DNA from: Primula veris
Taxonomy: Eukaryota > Streptophyta > Magnoliopsida > Ericales > Primulaceae
Assembly (NCBI GenBank): GCA_963682055.1
Contig: OY821743.1
Span: forward strand, 14,109,566 to 14,173,565
Reading direction: 5' to 3'
DNA length: 64,000 bases
Below are positions 22,501 to 34,975 of this stretch, in pieces. The position numbers and the translations under genes are program-made. Below the pieces are notes generated by a model. The model was given only the letters and a program-made list of their open reading frames with translations. It was not told where the DNA came from and made no database searches. Positions within the stretch are counted from its first letter, which is position 1. Each line of letters begins with the position of its first letter.

Positions 22501-25500
22501 CAGAATGGGATCCTGAAATCTCACACAAAATCGACTATAGCGATTTCTTGGGACTTTTAAATTCCAATAATGTCAAGTTCATGGAGTACTCGAATTATGG
22601 GCAGTCAGTTTCGGGTTAGTAATTATTCTAGTTTATCACAACTTGAAAATTGTTTCCAACCTTATGCACTTCTCTGATTTGTTCACTAATGTAACATGTT
22701 TTCAGAATTGTTCAACTTATAAATTTAACGACTATTCTGTACTAAATTAACTATAAAACAATCATTTTACCTCAGAAGCTGGACGAGAACAGGTTAACGA
22801 CATCATTCTTTCAGAGTTAACTAGGAAGTAAACAAAAGATTCAGTAAACTAATATAGGTCCTTGTTCGATTTTGGAGACGTGTTACGAGTATTTTACAAA
22901 ACTGAAGTATTGTAAAGGTTGGTGCACAAAACGATAAACCCCCCTAAATTTGTGGATATGTATATAATAGCTTCCATCTTTGTGTAAGATTTGTGACATA
23001 TGCGTAAGATTTATGACATATCCTCAGGTTCATTGTGTTGTTATTTGCCTGCTAGGATTGAGTTTGTGTAATTTTGAACTGTGTTGTTTCAGTGTGGTGC
23101 CATTTCAGCTTTGTTTTGATGTGTGCCTTTTCAGTATTAGGTATCTTATTCCAGTTTTTAGATTAAATTAGGTAGTTGCAGATTTATTCAGCTTTATAAT
23201 CTTGCTCAACTTTCCTGTAAGTTCCATTTCAGTTTAATATATTGTCAAGAAAGTTTATCTCAAACTCACTGTTCTATTGGTATTCACTGTTCACTTACCT
23301 AGATTTACACTTTTCTGCTTTAAATCATCTGAGTTCATAAAAAATGCTGTTTATTGATATATTTAGCAAATCTGTGGGATTTATTCTGAGACCTCGATAA
23401 TTATTTACTAACAGTGATTCTCCCGTATTACAAAGACGGGGAAAGAGGACCTGAAGATTCGAAGAAAGAAATTATTTACCGACGCCACGTAGTTGACCGT
23501 ATGCCCATTGATTGCTGGAATACAGTTTGGGGAAAATTGCACAATCAATTAATCAACGTTGACGTTATTAATGTCAAAACAGTCCCAGCCGAGATATATT
23601 CGACTGTAGGAACTCTTGTAGTTTGGTCCATCCGGCTAGCTTTTGCAATTGGACTATACGTATGGATTGATAGTATTACAAGACCTATATATGCAAAGTT
23701 GATACCTTGCGATTTGGGTTCACCACCGAAAAAATCTAGGCGGCCTTTGAAGAAACGTGCTCTTGGTTCGCTTGGCAAGAGTAGGTATGTAGATTGAGAA
23801 CATCACTAAATCATTAAGTTTGTTTGCTTGCAGATAAAAAGCAAATAAATTGCTTTTTAGATGTTTTAAAAAATTATTACTCATTCATACTGAAGCTTTA
23901 TAGCTTATTCATGCCAAAGAAACCGAAAAACTGAGGTTTTATGCCGAGACATCAAACAAAGTCCAGCTTTTAAGCAAAGCAGCAAATAAGCTTAGGTTAG
24001 TAGCAGCAAACAAGCAGTGCTTAAATTGTTGTCTTGTTTTGAAGTCCTAGGTGATTGTTTGGCTTTAGTGTTGGGACGTGTGATTTTTTTTTCTGACTTT
24101 AATTTAATGATGCTTCATTTTGTTTCTTACGTTGCATTTCAACCTGTCCTATAACAAAACTAAAAGGCCTCTAATTACTTACTGATTCCTCAGCTATATC
24201 ATAAAAGATACCAATGTTATATTTTGAGGGAACTTGAACCATTACTACCTTCTAGAGAAGAACTTTTGCTGCGCCTGAGAAATTCCGATTGAGTTCTGGC
24301 GAGAACTAAGACTGGCCTATGGAGTTCTAGTTTAACAGAAAAATGGAAGTAATTCATATCACAATATATATATATATATATATATATATTGTATATATAT
24401 TGTATATATTTGGTTTATGGACGTTTCACAGCTAGCTTCTAAAAAACGTTCTTAAATCGATTTCATCGAGATAAAGCTTACTAATATCTAGAGTCAAGGA
24501 GCCAGAGAGTGAGAGTCAGAGGAGAGAGAGAGAGTGAGAGTGGGAGTCTGAAAATTGTCAGAAATTTTAACGCAATTCTGTAGAGCATGCAGCAGAATCT
24601 ATTTTTGTAACCCATAAACCCTTTATCTCTTTTTGTGTTTTCATTTTGAGAAGCATTGTTGTACGGTCGTGAAACTTTTATTACTTATCCTTTTTTAAGA
24701 ATGGGCTTCTACTATAATTATGCTTCAATTCCTGTGGTTTTACTAGTTTTTCTTTTATGTTTCCTTTTTCAAATGCTTTTCCCTCTTTCGGTAATGAGGG
24801 GTTCCAGGGTCGTGGTTGACTATTGTTAAATGGTTTTGACGTATCGCTATCATAATTTACGGCAACCTATCAATTTCGTTTGGAAATCTATTTGATAGGC
24901 AATAGCCTGTCTATTAGTTTTTCTTCTCTCATCACTTGTGGCTTTATTGAATGTTGGTAACATCACATATACCTTAGATTATTGTGTTTTCCCCCAGAGA
25001 GTTGACAATACTTTTTTCATTTTCTTTTCAGTATAGGAAAAAGTTTATAACAGTAATTAATATTTCTTTTATCTCCCTTCCATTCTAGGGCAAAGTTCAT
25101 ATCTGCGGAAGAAACTACCGGTGTTACTTTCGATGATTTTGCTGGTCAAGAATATATAAAAAGGGAACTGCAAGAGATTGTTAGAATCTTAAAGAACGAG
25201 GAAGAGTTTCAAGATAAAGGCATTTATTGCCCAAAAGGTGTACTCTTACATGGGCCTCCTGGCACTGGGAAAACGCTTCTAGCTAAAGCTATTGCTGGTG
25301 AAGCTGGTCTTCCCTTTTTTGCAGCTAACGGCACTGATTTTGTAGAGGTGACAACTAATTTCTTAGTACAAGTAACAGTTTTCTAATACAATTTGGTATT
25401 GATGATTCTTTAGGAAAATCTGGGCTAGACTTTAAACGATGTAGTGTTTTGGCTTGATAGTTAAAAATAAGGAAGTAAAATGTGAAACTAACACACACAC

Positions 25501-28500
25501 ACAAAGTGTATTTAAATTTTATACCGAGCAAGAATTTACTATTTTACAGTTATAGGTTCATGCCAAATTTGTTAACACTATAGCCACAATAAACTAGAGC
25601 TAGCACCAACATAATACGGACTCTTAACAGGTTTGAATGGCAGCGGCATATAAGTGTGAGAAGAAAAGTAATTCTGATTACAGAAAGTATATGAAAGAAA
25701 CAAAAGGAATAGAAGTTCAAATGTAACTTGTTCTTTAATGAGAACTTCTAATGGTAACAAATTGATTTTGTAAATCTGTCTCCTAGGAGAAGGTTAAAAA
25801 GAAAATATCCCAGGCTCAATGCTTTTTTCAATCCCTTAATGTTCTCCCATCTATGAAATTTCGAGGAATTTTCTTTCTGGATTAAATGAAATCTTTTTTT
25901 CCTCTTGAGTTAACAAACATATCATGTAGATGATGTTAGTGTCCATATTAGAAGTCACGAAGAAGGGGAATCTTGCAACCCCAAATCAGCCACAAATATA
26001 AAATAGCTTATATCTGTAGAAATACTGAAAGTTCTGGCGACCCTGTAAAAGCATTATTAAACTTACCTCTTGTAGTGCTTCAATATGGATGACTAAATTA
26101 ATATTGTGTTTTGTTGGAATTGTCCCACATCGTTTAGGCATTGATAAAGCCAATGATTAATATATGCCTCTCTCCTTCCCACTAATAGGCCTTTTAGTGG
26201 GGAATGAACGGGTTTTTACATGGTATCAGAGCCAAAGACTAGCCGGCTTGTATGATGGGCCACCTCCACCCGATTTGTTGATTGCACTCGTTGGGCTTAT
26301 CGGAAATTGACCAACCCACGAGTGAGGGGGAGTGTTGGAATTGTCCCACATCGTTTAGGCATTGATAAAGCCAATGATTAATATATGCCCCTTTCCTTCC
26401 TTACTAATAGGCCTTTTAGTGGGGAATGGACGGGGTTCTACATGTTTCTGTTGAAAATTATAACTTGTTTTGGTTTTAATATTAGTCTTTATGTTTGTTT
26501 AAGTTATAACTCTTGAGGTTCATGAGTTCATGGGTTCGTGGTTAATAATTATGTAACCTATGAGAGTTTTTATTTTATATTATAAATGTTTGGAGTCTTA
26601 TCGGATTTCAAGATAAGTATAAATAGATGTTATTTTTCCCTTTGTAATAACCCACCAAAAAAGGAGAGATTATAATAAAAAGTTTGTTCCCCATTTTATT
26701 GTTGTGAGTTGCCTCTTTCCGGCCATCCATATTTCCAACATTGGTATCAGAGCTTGAAAGATCGTAGGGGTCATGGAAGCCATGGAATTTGTATGCGAGA
26801 AGTTGATGTACTCGAATTACAAAAGTTCGAGTACAATCATAAGGTCTTATCTCGGAGGATGTGGTTTGTGGGACGTGGTGGACGAAACACAACAAAGTCT
26901 GAGAAATTAAGGAGAAGAGAGCAAAAAAGTCTGAGAAATTAAGGAGAAGAGAGCAGTTTTCATCTTAGAAAGTTCCATACACATAAAAATTTGGGAGGAG
27001 ATAGAAAATCAAAAGTCTCCGAGTGATGTTTGGAAAATGCTCAAGGTGGTCGTCTCAAACAAAAGAGACGTGACTTTACCCAAAGGGTATTGGGTGAAAT
27101 GTTTTGAAAGAGATTAGTTTTCTACGAAAGAGTGAAAATGAAGAAAGTGAGCAAAATTCGAATTTGTGCGAAAATGATGAAGGTAAAGAGGTGGATAGTA
27201 AAATTTGTGAAAATAAAGAAGATGGAAAAATGGTTGGTGAAGGCGAAGAGTCTATAAATGGGGAAGAAGATAAGCGAGATGATAATAAGTTAAAAAATAC
27301 CGAATGTGAAGGAGATGCGCAAAATGCATCCAAGGTAAGTATGCTTTTACAAGGGTCATATCAAAATGAGTTAGAAAGAAAAAAGAGAAGAAACTTGTAA
27401 AAGTAATAACTTTTATGATAAAAGATTGTTTATTTTAAAGGATAAAGAGAATGATCAAGTTGAAAATATAGTTTTGTTTGATAAAGAAATTAAAAATTCA
27501 AACGAATATTGTGGAGAAAAAGTTTGGTTTAATGAGAAACTCAATTTAATGAATGAAATATTTGAGAATAAACTCCTATTTGAAAAGGAGGAGTTAAATT
27601 TTGAAAGAAATGCAAATCTAGAAATATATTTTCAAATAAAAAATGAGTGAAAAATATTATCTTTTTATGGAAAATGATGTCGAGATGAGTGTTTACAAGG
27701 TTAAATTTGATAATGACACTATGTTGAGTTTTGAAGACAAACAAACGATAAATGAGGAAGGAAAACACTTTAGTTTAGAGAATTGGTGTTTCGACACCGG
27801 ATGGATAGATATGGTTCAATATTTTGATATAAATGAGAATAAAATTGAGAAATTTCAAAATGGAGTGAAAGTAAAATTTAGAGAAGTGAACGGAAAAAAC
27901 AAAGTTATGAAGATTGTGAATTGTGAAAACTCGGTTAAATTAATGAAATGGTTCGAAAAGCGTTATACGTCGGCCGAAATGTGCATGGAAAGTGTCGCTT
28001 TCGAAGGAGATGCGATTGAAGCAAAGACACGTTGCGAATTATGCTAAAAAGAAGGAAATTAAAGTGAATGCAAAGTCGCAAGATTAAGTGCCGGATATTT
28101 TTTACAAAAATCTCAAGTATGAAGATTTTCGAAGATTGAGGAGAATGTTCGGAGTTACGAAACAAGTTTAAGGAGGAGTGTTGAAAATTATAACTTGTTT
28201 TGGTTTTAATATTAGTCTTTATGTTTGTTTAAGTTATAACTCTTGAGGTTCATGAATTCATGGGTTCATGGTTAATAATTATGTAACCTATGAGAATTTT
28301 TATTTTCTATTATAAATGTTTGGAGTCTTATCGAATTTCAAGATAAATATAAATAGATGTTATTTTTCCCTTGGTAATAACCCACGAAAAAAGGAGAGAT
28401 TATAATAAAAAGTTTGTTCCCCATTTTATTGTTGTGAGTTGCCTCTTTCCGGCCATCCATATTTCCAACATTACCACCTACACATGATTATGTCTATTTT

Positions 28501-31500
28501 AATGCAAAAGGTTCTTTCCTCATTTTCTCAATTCCCATTTTTGTAATTTCGGCTATTTCCCATTGGTGCAGTCATTGTTTTTTCCCGTTAGAAGTTGACT
28601 TATGTAACTGAGACTGGACATATCATTTCTGTCGATCTTTTTCTTTACACCTTTTTTGTATGTGTGTGTGCTAAATCCGATGACTTTGCCATGACAGATG
28701 TTTGTTGGTGTTGCTGCATCTCGTGTGAAGGACCTCTTTGCTAGTGCCCGGAATTTTGCTCCTTCAATTATTTTTATTGACGAGATAGATGCCATTGGTG
28801 GCAAGCGTGGCGGACCTGATATTGGAGGGGTATAATACCCACACTTTTACTTATATATGTATTCTTTGAGTTACTTTCTTCTCTCCTTCAATTTCAATAG
28901 GTAGAAAGCGTCTCTGCATAGCAACTCTGTTAAATAATTCTCTCACACCTCTAGGCACCACTTTGCGGTTTTCACGTATTAAAACGTGGTACTTTCGTGA
29001 ACCAAAAAGCCAATTCAGCTAATTCCGATCCCTATATGTTGCTATGTTTTTGGAGGAAAATACTCCCAAAAGAGCTAAAATACTATAGTTAATGGAAAGT
29101 CAAATTTTTTGTACTTCACCAGATAAAATAACCAAGTAAAATAACTTTACCAACTGTATCTAAGTGACACTGTTTTCAACTATACATACATTACCTTTTT
29201 TATTTTCAGATACAAATATGGAAACTGATGCTTTCATTTTTCAAGCTGGGTTGAAGATTGCACATATGGAAATATTTTTATATAGTTGATTTTGTTGTTC
29301 ATTGAAACTGTTCCTTTTTTTTATGGGATTTTACTTCGAGATATTTTTTAAACCATCATTGGGATGAATATTTAACTTCAGGTGTCATTTATTTTACAGT
29401 TATGTTACCTGGGAGATGATTTTCTTATTATCTGTTTGTAAATGCTATAAGTAATTTTTTTAATAAAATTAGTGAGATTGGTCCTCCCACTGAAATTGGA
29501 GCGAGCCCAATGGAAATAATATGCTATTTTACAATGAGACCATATTCTATTATTGTTTTACCTGCAATAAAAAGATGCAACCCGCCCTTGGCACTCAAAT
29601 TGTATTCCTATATCAGATGTTAGTTTATGATGATCCTTTCAATGTGTCTGTCTTTCTTAGGGTGGGGCAGAGAGGGAACAAGGCCTTCTTCAGATACTGA
29701 CAGAGATGGATGGTTTCAAAGAATTAACTTCACAGGTTATTTTCTATGCTTGTTTTTTTATGGTACTGCAGAAAATTAAGAAATTTTAAGTAAGGTACAA
29801 GTTCAGAATTAACTGGTTTTGACCTCTCAGGTTCTGGTAATTGGTGCAACTAACAGATTGGATATTCTAGATCCTGCACTGTTAAGAAAGGGTCGTTTTG
29901 ACAAGATAATTAGGGTCGGCTTACCATCAAAGATTGGTAGACTAGCCATACTACAGGTAAACTTTATTTTCATGCTAATCAACATATTCTTGGAAGCTCG
30001 TGCTGTTAATGTTTCCTTATTTTTTTCTTTTTTCTTTCTAGGTTCATGCGAGGAACAAGTTTTTCCGCTCCGAGGAGGAAAAAGAGAAACTTCTAGAGAA
30101 AGTAGCAGAAAATACGGAAGATTTTACAGGAGCTGAACTGCAAAACATACTGTATTCACTTCTAAAACCAAATTGTTTTTAGTTTTGGTACATCACTGAG
30201 TTCAAGAAAATTTTGCCCAATAAAACTTAAATGGTTACCAACTTACTACTGATCTTGCAATTGTTGTGTGCTTAAACTTAAATTGATCAGAGGTATGTTG
30301 TTAATCATTTGGGTTCACCTGGCATAGGAAAATTAAGTATTGCAATTGGTTTTGTCGTACTAAGAATGTTATTAAAAGAAATTTTCTTCTTTTTCTGTAT
30401 ACAGAAATGAAGCTGGAATACTGACAGCTAGGAAAGATTTGGACCATATAGGCGAAGAAGAACTTGCAGAGGCTTTGAAGAGGGTAAGTTAATGTATCAA
30501 AAAAATAAATCAATATTTCTTCTCAATAGTGTATGATGATGGGTTTAAACGTTCTTTTTAATTTTTAATTTGCAGCAAAAAGGTACATTTGAAACAGGGC
30601 AAGAAGATAGCACTGAAATCCCAGAGGAACTAAAACTAAGATTAGCTTACAGAGAAGCAGCTGCTGCTGTTTTAGCTTGCTATTTTCCGGACCCTTTCCG
30701 TCCTTTCACGCAGGTCTTATCTGCTCTTTTTGAGTTATTATGAACTTGTTTGATGTAGCTTTTAAGAAATGGACTGTTTTTACTTGAGGTTGAAGAAAAT
30801 CTTGGTTCATGCAGCTTAAAAATAGAAAACTCAGCTTTAAGGTTGGTCATATGAACAAGTCTAGCTTTTATGCAAAAAGACAAAACAGCTGGGTTTAAAG
30901 GTTGCAATCAAACAAAGGCCTCAAATACCTCTGAACTAATAATGTCTCCATATTATTGTTCCTTTTGTTTGGCTTTGCTCAAATATCTGTTATTCACCTT
31001 TTTCAGACAGACATCAAGTCCGTAAAAAGCCAGCCAAATCTGCAATACAAAGAAGTATCGGGAAGATTTTTCAAAAAGAAATCAGATTATGTGAACTCCA
31101 TTGTTTGTGCTTGTGCTCGTAAGTAATCTAAATATTTGCGATACACATTGATATGGTCAGTCATCATATGATCTTTCCATGCCTTTTGACTTAAATAGTT
31201 AAAACCCAGTATATGCTGTAATGGTTAGTTCTAGTTGGTTATATTATTGCTAGAATAAGTTAGCGATCGTTTATTTTAGTTCAGGTTTACTTGATTTAAT
31301 AACTTTAGAATGATGTTAAGGAGGTATATATGATCTTAGCAGATGTTCTTAATAAATTACTATTTACTAGAATAGAAATAGTGAATCTGATTTCATCAAT
31401 TGTAAACCTAGAAAGGATGCTTATGTTTCCTTGGTTGTTTCGTACTACCTAAATGACTTGTATGGGTAATTTCAAGAGACCCTCATGAAGTACAGTCATC

Positions 31501-31802
31501 TAACTGTATAAATATATAGATATCGACTCTATTTGATCAGACATTATTAGACATCTCAAAGTTCAAGGTCAGTATGTTATGTTAGGATGTATAATCATAT
31601 GCCTCATGACCTTCTGACAAGTTTTTTTAGGACATCTAACTGTTGTGTTGGTAACATTTATAAGAACCAGATATGGCTAATTTAATTTGATTACAGAATT
31701 TATGCAATAAAGCAAATATGTAAGTCTATTATTTGGTGAGATTTGTTCAACACTTCGACCCAATTGCTTATTTGTTATTTTAGGATGCTATTGGGAGTTA
31801 AT

Positions 31803-31855
<53 letters not shown>

Positions 31856-33646
31856 CAACTCATATATGAGACTGTATGCATTTACTTTTTTCTACTTCAA
31901 AGTTTCATTAAAGCAAAAATTTGCTAAGAACTTGGGGTTTTATTAATTCTCGATTATTATTTCTTCTAATTGTAGCCAGAGTCATCGAGCATGAGATGTT
32001 TGGAGTTGACAATTTGTGCTGGATCTCGGCCAAAGCCACCATTGATGCTTCAAGGCTTGCAGAATATCTAATTTTGCAAACTGGAATGACAGCATTTGGA
32101 AAGGCTTATTACAGAAATCGTGGTGATCTTGTCCCAAATGTGAGAGTTTCTTAAATAAACATCATGTCATTTAGGGTTGCTCAATGTTCTTTAGTCTAAT
32201 GTATCACTTGATTTCAGCTTGTAAACGGCCCTATAAAGATAAATGATTACTCACCAATCTTACATTTCTCGGCAACTTAGTATTCTTAGTCTACTAAATT
32301 GGGAAAAAATGTAGGTTGTGGTAGTAAATAATTAAGAAAACCAATTAATTGATAGACTACTCTATCTTGTTTTGTAGCTGTGGTTTCCTTCTAGGTAGTC
32401 AGAAGCAAAATAAACCGTTAGGTTGAGCTATTGCTAACCTTTATATGGTGTTCAAGATAGAAATCTTTTGAAGTGTTACTCTAAACGTTTGTTATTTAAC
32501 TTTCAAAATTATGATAATATACTGAATCTTTTACAGCTTGCTGCTAAATTGGAAGCTTTGAGAGATGAATATATACGATTTGCTGTGGAAAAATGTTCTG
32601 CTGTATTGAGGGAATATCAATCTGCTGTGGAGACTATTACGGGTTGGCTTACTACTATCTCTAGAGTTCATTATTGTTAAGACTTTATTCATTTGTTTAC
32701 TTTTTCTATGGTTGATTTAATTTGGATTACATGTTTTTTTTAGATATTCTACTTGAGAAAGGAGAGATAAATGCAGAGCAAATATGGAACATTTATAAAA
32801 AATCTCCTCGGATGCCTCAGGTGATTTTTCTACTGTTGACATTCTAACTCCCACTCCTGTCTTCTTGTTTTTATTCAAACTTGCAGTTGAAAGCCCACTG
32901 CTCAAATGATTTGTCCCAAATGATATTTACTTTGTTGCCAACGCAAATTAGCTAAAACCCAATTTGTTATCACCGTTTTTCGTTATTTTACTTTACAAGT
33001 ATAGGGGAGATACTCGAATCCCAATTGACAATGCAGGTGGATCCTCACAGTCCTTTCAGATATAAAAACAAAAAGTCAGCAGCAGCCGTGTTCCAAAATT
33101 ACTTGTTTGTGTACTAATTTTGCATTTTGTTTTTACTCAGTTATTCATATATGCAACTATTTTAAATTTATTTAATTGCGTTTTCCTTCAGCCTGCTGTA
33201 AGTCCAGTTGATGAATATGGGGCCTTAATATATTCCGGAAGATGGGGACAACATGGCATATCTCTGCCAGGGAGGGTCACATTTGCACCTGGAAATGTAG
33301 GATTTTCAACTTTTGGTGCACCTCGTCCAATGGAGGTATGTGAATAAGAGCATCCTAGGTTGCTTTTGGAATCATGAATTATGCGAATTTGATTTTATTG
33401 CTTGTAATTTTGTGTGCTCGAGATAATTTGTTCATGAGCTCTAACATCACTTTTAGTTGGTTTTTTAATGAGACTTGACCATTTGATAATTTTATTTTTC
33501 AGACTCAAATCATCAGCGATGAAACTTGGAAGTTGGTTGATAAAATTTGGGATAAAAGGGTCGAAGAAATTAGAGAAGAAGCCTGTAAGGAGACTATGGA
33601 AGATGAGGAGAAACCACAACTTCTTTTGGCTGGTCATTTCCTGTAA
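19537..33646 (+). CDS. FTSHI4: Inactive FtsH-like protease FtsHi4, chloroplast (EMB3144-type)
   Basis: Sixteen exons: 19537-19755, 22359-22614, 23415-23784, 25089-25347, 28698-28829, 29661-29735, 29831-29956, 30042-30151, 30405-30483, 30576-30713, 31007-31118, 31976-32139, 32537-32642, 32744-32820, 33192-33335, 33503-33646. All introns are GT-AG and phases agree, giving 836 codons against about 855 in Arabidopsis. The N-terminus resembles a plastid transit peptide. A membrane segment lies at about residues 220-245, Walker A GPPGTGKT at 337-344, Walker [11 protein letters not shown] at 392-401, and an arginine-finger region [20 protein letters not shown] from 442. The FtsH zinc site HEXXH is replaced by YREAAAAVL (about 567-575), so it is predicted proteolytically dead. 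Family knowledge: FtsHi proteins join a chloroplast envelope AAA motor needed for protein import and embryo development. I see no lesion. Confidence 0.93.
19880..20770 (+). repeat. Diverged tandem repeats in FtsHi4 intron 1, with an exon 1 fragment
   Basis: At least five units of about 100 bp share AAAGTGTCACTGGGTGA, TGTAGCTTGATAAT and AATAATTTGCTGGGT. A larger duplication repeats the TTTTCAGTA(C/G)T(C/T) stretch near 20305 and 20735. One segment (about 20527-20585) copies the 3' part of exon 1, keeping GTAGAGCTTCAGATTTGAA, but has no matching splice context and is not expected to be used. Confidence 0.75.
21356..21845 (+). repeat. Small direct duplications in FtsHi4 intron 1
   Basis: AATCAAGCCAAGTTGCTAA occurs at about 21379 and 21461 with similar flanks. 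A ~29-bp unit starting GTTGTTTAACTATGCAGTCG is perfectly doubled at about 21788-21843. Confidence 0.8.
24363..24412. repeat. AT microsatellite in FtsHi4 intron 3
   Basis: Run of about 12 AT dinucleotides, then TGTATATAT variants. A GA-rich run follows at about 24510-24545. Confidence 0.85.
26112..26442 (+). mobile_element. 331-bp TRIM retrotransposon in FtsHi4 intron 4
   Basis: Two near-identical LTRs (26112-26220 and 26333-26442) begin TGTTGGAATTGTCCC and end in TACA. The left LTR is followed directly by the initiator-Met primer-binding site TGGTATCAGAGCC; a polypurine tract GAGTGAGGGGGAG precedes the right LTR. The internal region is only 112 bp and encodes nothing. A perfect 5-bp target duplication TGTTT flanks it (26107-26111 and 26443-26447). 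It needs enzymes from another element to move. Confidence 0.93.
26449..28470 (+). mobile_element. Degenerate Copia-like LTR element in FtsHi4 intron 4
   Basis: LTRs at 26449-26740 and 28179-28470 (292 bp each) start TGTTGAAAATTATAAC and end TTTCCAACA, with fewer than ten differences by eye. A primer-binding site TTGGTATCAGAGC follows the left LTR and a polypurine tract AAGGAGGAG precedes the right. The internal region is about 1.4 kb and lacks integrase and reverse transcriptase, so the element is non-autonomous. Flanks GTTTC and TTACC do not match, so no clear target duplication is present. It lies one base from the TRIM's target duplication. Confidence 0.88.
26770..28047 (+). pseudogene. 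Gag-like remnant of the intronic Copia-like element
   Basis: Near 26970-27100 one frame resembles the Copia gag pattern ([11 protein letters not shown]) but is interrupted. Downstream frames (27104-27400, 27426-27650, 27643-28047) encode very acidic, Lys/Glu/Asn-rich protein. The last contains [14 protein letters not shown], which may be a decayed Copia protease motif of the type WxxDSGCSxHM; this is an inference from a short match. No intact product is expected. Confidence 0.4.
31805..31854. repeat. (TA)n microsatellite in FtsHi4 intron 11
   Basis: About 25 uninterrupted TA dinucleotides. Confidence 0.95.
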
Positions 33647-34560
33647 TAACATTGGGCATATGTATTTGACATGTAAGTATGCAAGTTCTATCTATCTTGG
33701 GTTTCTTTAGAAAAGTGATCAAATGTGGGGTACTTATTATAAATACTATTTAGACAATTTACGGCATCAGAATTGAACTTTTAAATAGTAGACTTGCAAA
33801 CATGGTAGTTTGACTACATGGTGGTTTGTTTTCAAATTAATACTTACTGAGATGATGAATATATATCTGAAAATAAGTTTGGAACTTAAAAATCTTGTTT
33901 ATCGCACTTTTGAAAGAAAAATAATATAAGAGGACATAGATAAGGGGAAAAAGGATTCCACTCCACCTAATGGAATTTGAAATAGTAAACTGTAGGTAAA
34001 AGGTGTACTTTTATTCGAGTTCTCGAAAAAATATTATCAAAAACTTCTGTCTTCTGTTATTTGTGTTTGTAGGTTCTTGATGCACAAAAATTAGAAAGAA
34101 AGTAAACTTTTTCAAGCAAGCTAACCAAATCTTATCACCCATAATTGTTGAACATATTGGGGAGGCTAACAAAGAATCATATGTGACTGGGAATTAAAAA
34201 ATAATATTTTACAAAATCAGCTTCATACTTGGATTTATTTCAGCGTTTTCTTCTCGTAAAACAGTCTTTTACTAATGGACTTGCTTCTTTAGTGACCTCG
34301 GGAATTATATGAGCTTTCTTGTGCTCGTTTTTAAATTAATATGTATTCCTTTTCAATCAATGTAGGTTTATCTCTGCCGTCACGAATGTGTGGCAACCAC
34401 CTGTCATTTTTGAAATCCATCATGGTAGAGACTCCTTAAGCAGCAGCTTTTTGGGATTATTTTAATACCGCCATCGTCTAGAAACGGATGTGGAAGACAT
34501 TTATCAAAAAATTCTTGTTAGTAATCCTTATAGATCTAGGTTTATCAATCTAATTTAGTT
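33647..34560 (+). other. FtsHi4 3' untranslated region, probably with an intron
   Basis: Just after the stop codon there is a donor-like GTAAGT (33673). An acceptor-like TTTCAATCAATGTAG precedes 34366, followed by a less AT-rich segment (34366-34480). This would be a 3'UTR intron; without transcript data it is only a suggestion. Confidence 0.35.
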
Positions 34561-34829
34561 TTCCGCCAAGTGCTTGTTGTTGCAAAAATGGATCCTGAAT
34601 TTGTAATGATGGGATCTGGAATATAAGACATGTTGCAAAGATGTTACAGATGTACAATAGTTGCAGGAGAAAAATTTCCCAAACTTACCCGAGTATAATG
34701 TTAATATATTATAGGAGTTGTTTGCATGGATTATTTTAAGCATGAACATTCATTTCATCATTAGTTTATCATTGCCAGTAAGTTTACAATTGTTGCCTTG
34801 TTGTACTAAAAATTTTGGGAACTGGTTTT

Positions 34830-34975
34830 TAATACTAACAAAGGTAATGAATTAGTTATATATTGGTCCGTTTAATCTTTTAAAAAAAGATAATGAATTA
34901 GTTAAAGTATACTTATATTTTTCATTATTTCGACAAATGTACTTTAACTAAATATTACCTTTGTTACTATCGGTA
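34830..34975. repeat. Short inverted repeat (~130 bp)
   Basis: ACTAACAAAGGTAAT and AATTAGTTA at the left are mirrored by TAACTAAAT and ATTACCTTTGTTACT at the right. This could be a small MITE; target duplications are not clear. Confidence 0.45.

Noticed and set aside
27076..27333. Serine/phenylalanine-rich minus-strand frame in intron 4
   Set aside because: It is the antisense shadow of the acidic gag-like remnant.
31743..31946. Open frame with a Tyr-Ile repeat
   Set aside because: Produced by the (TA)n microsatellite in FtsHi4 intron 11.
34366..34480. An additional coding exon of FtsHi4
   Set aside because: The FtsHi4 reading frame already ends at 33646 with the expected C-terminus; this segment fits a 3'UTR exon at most.
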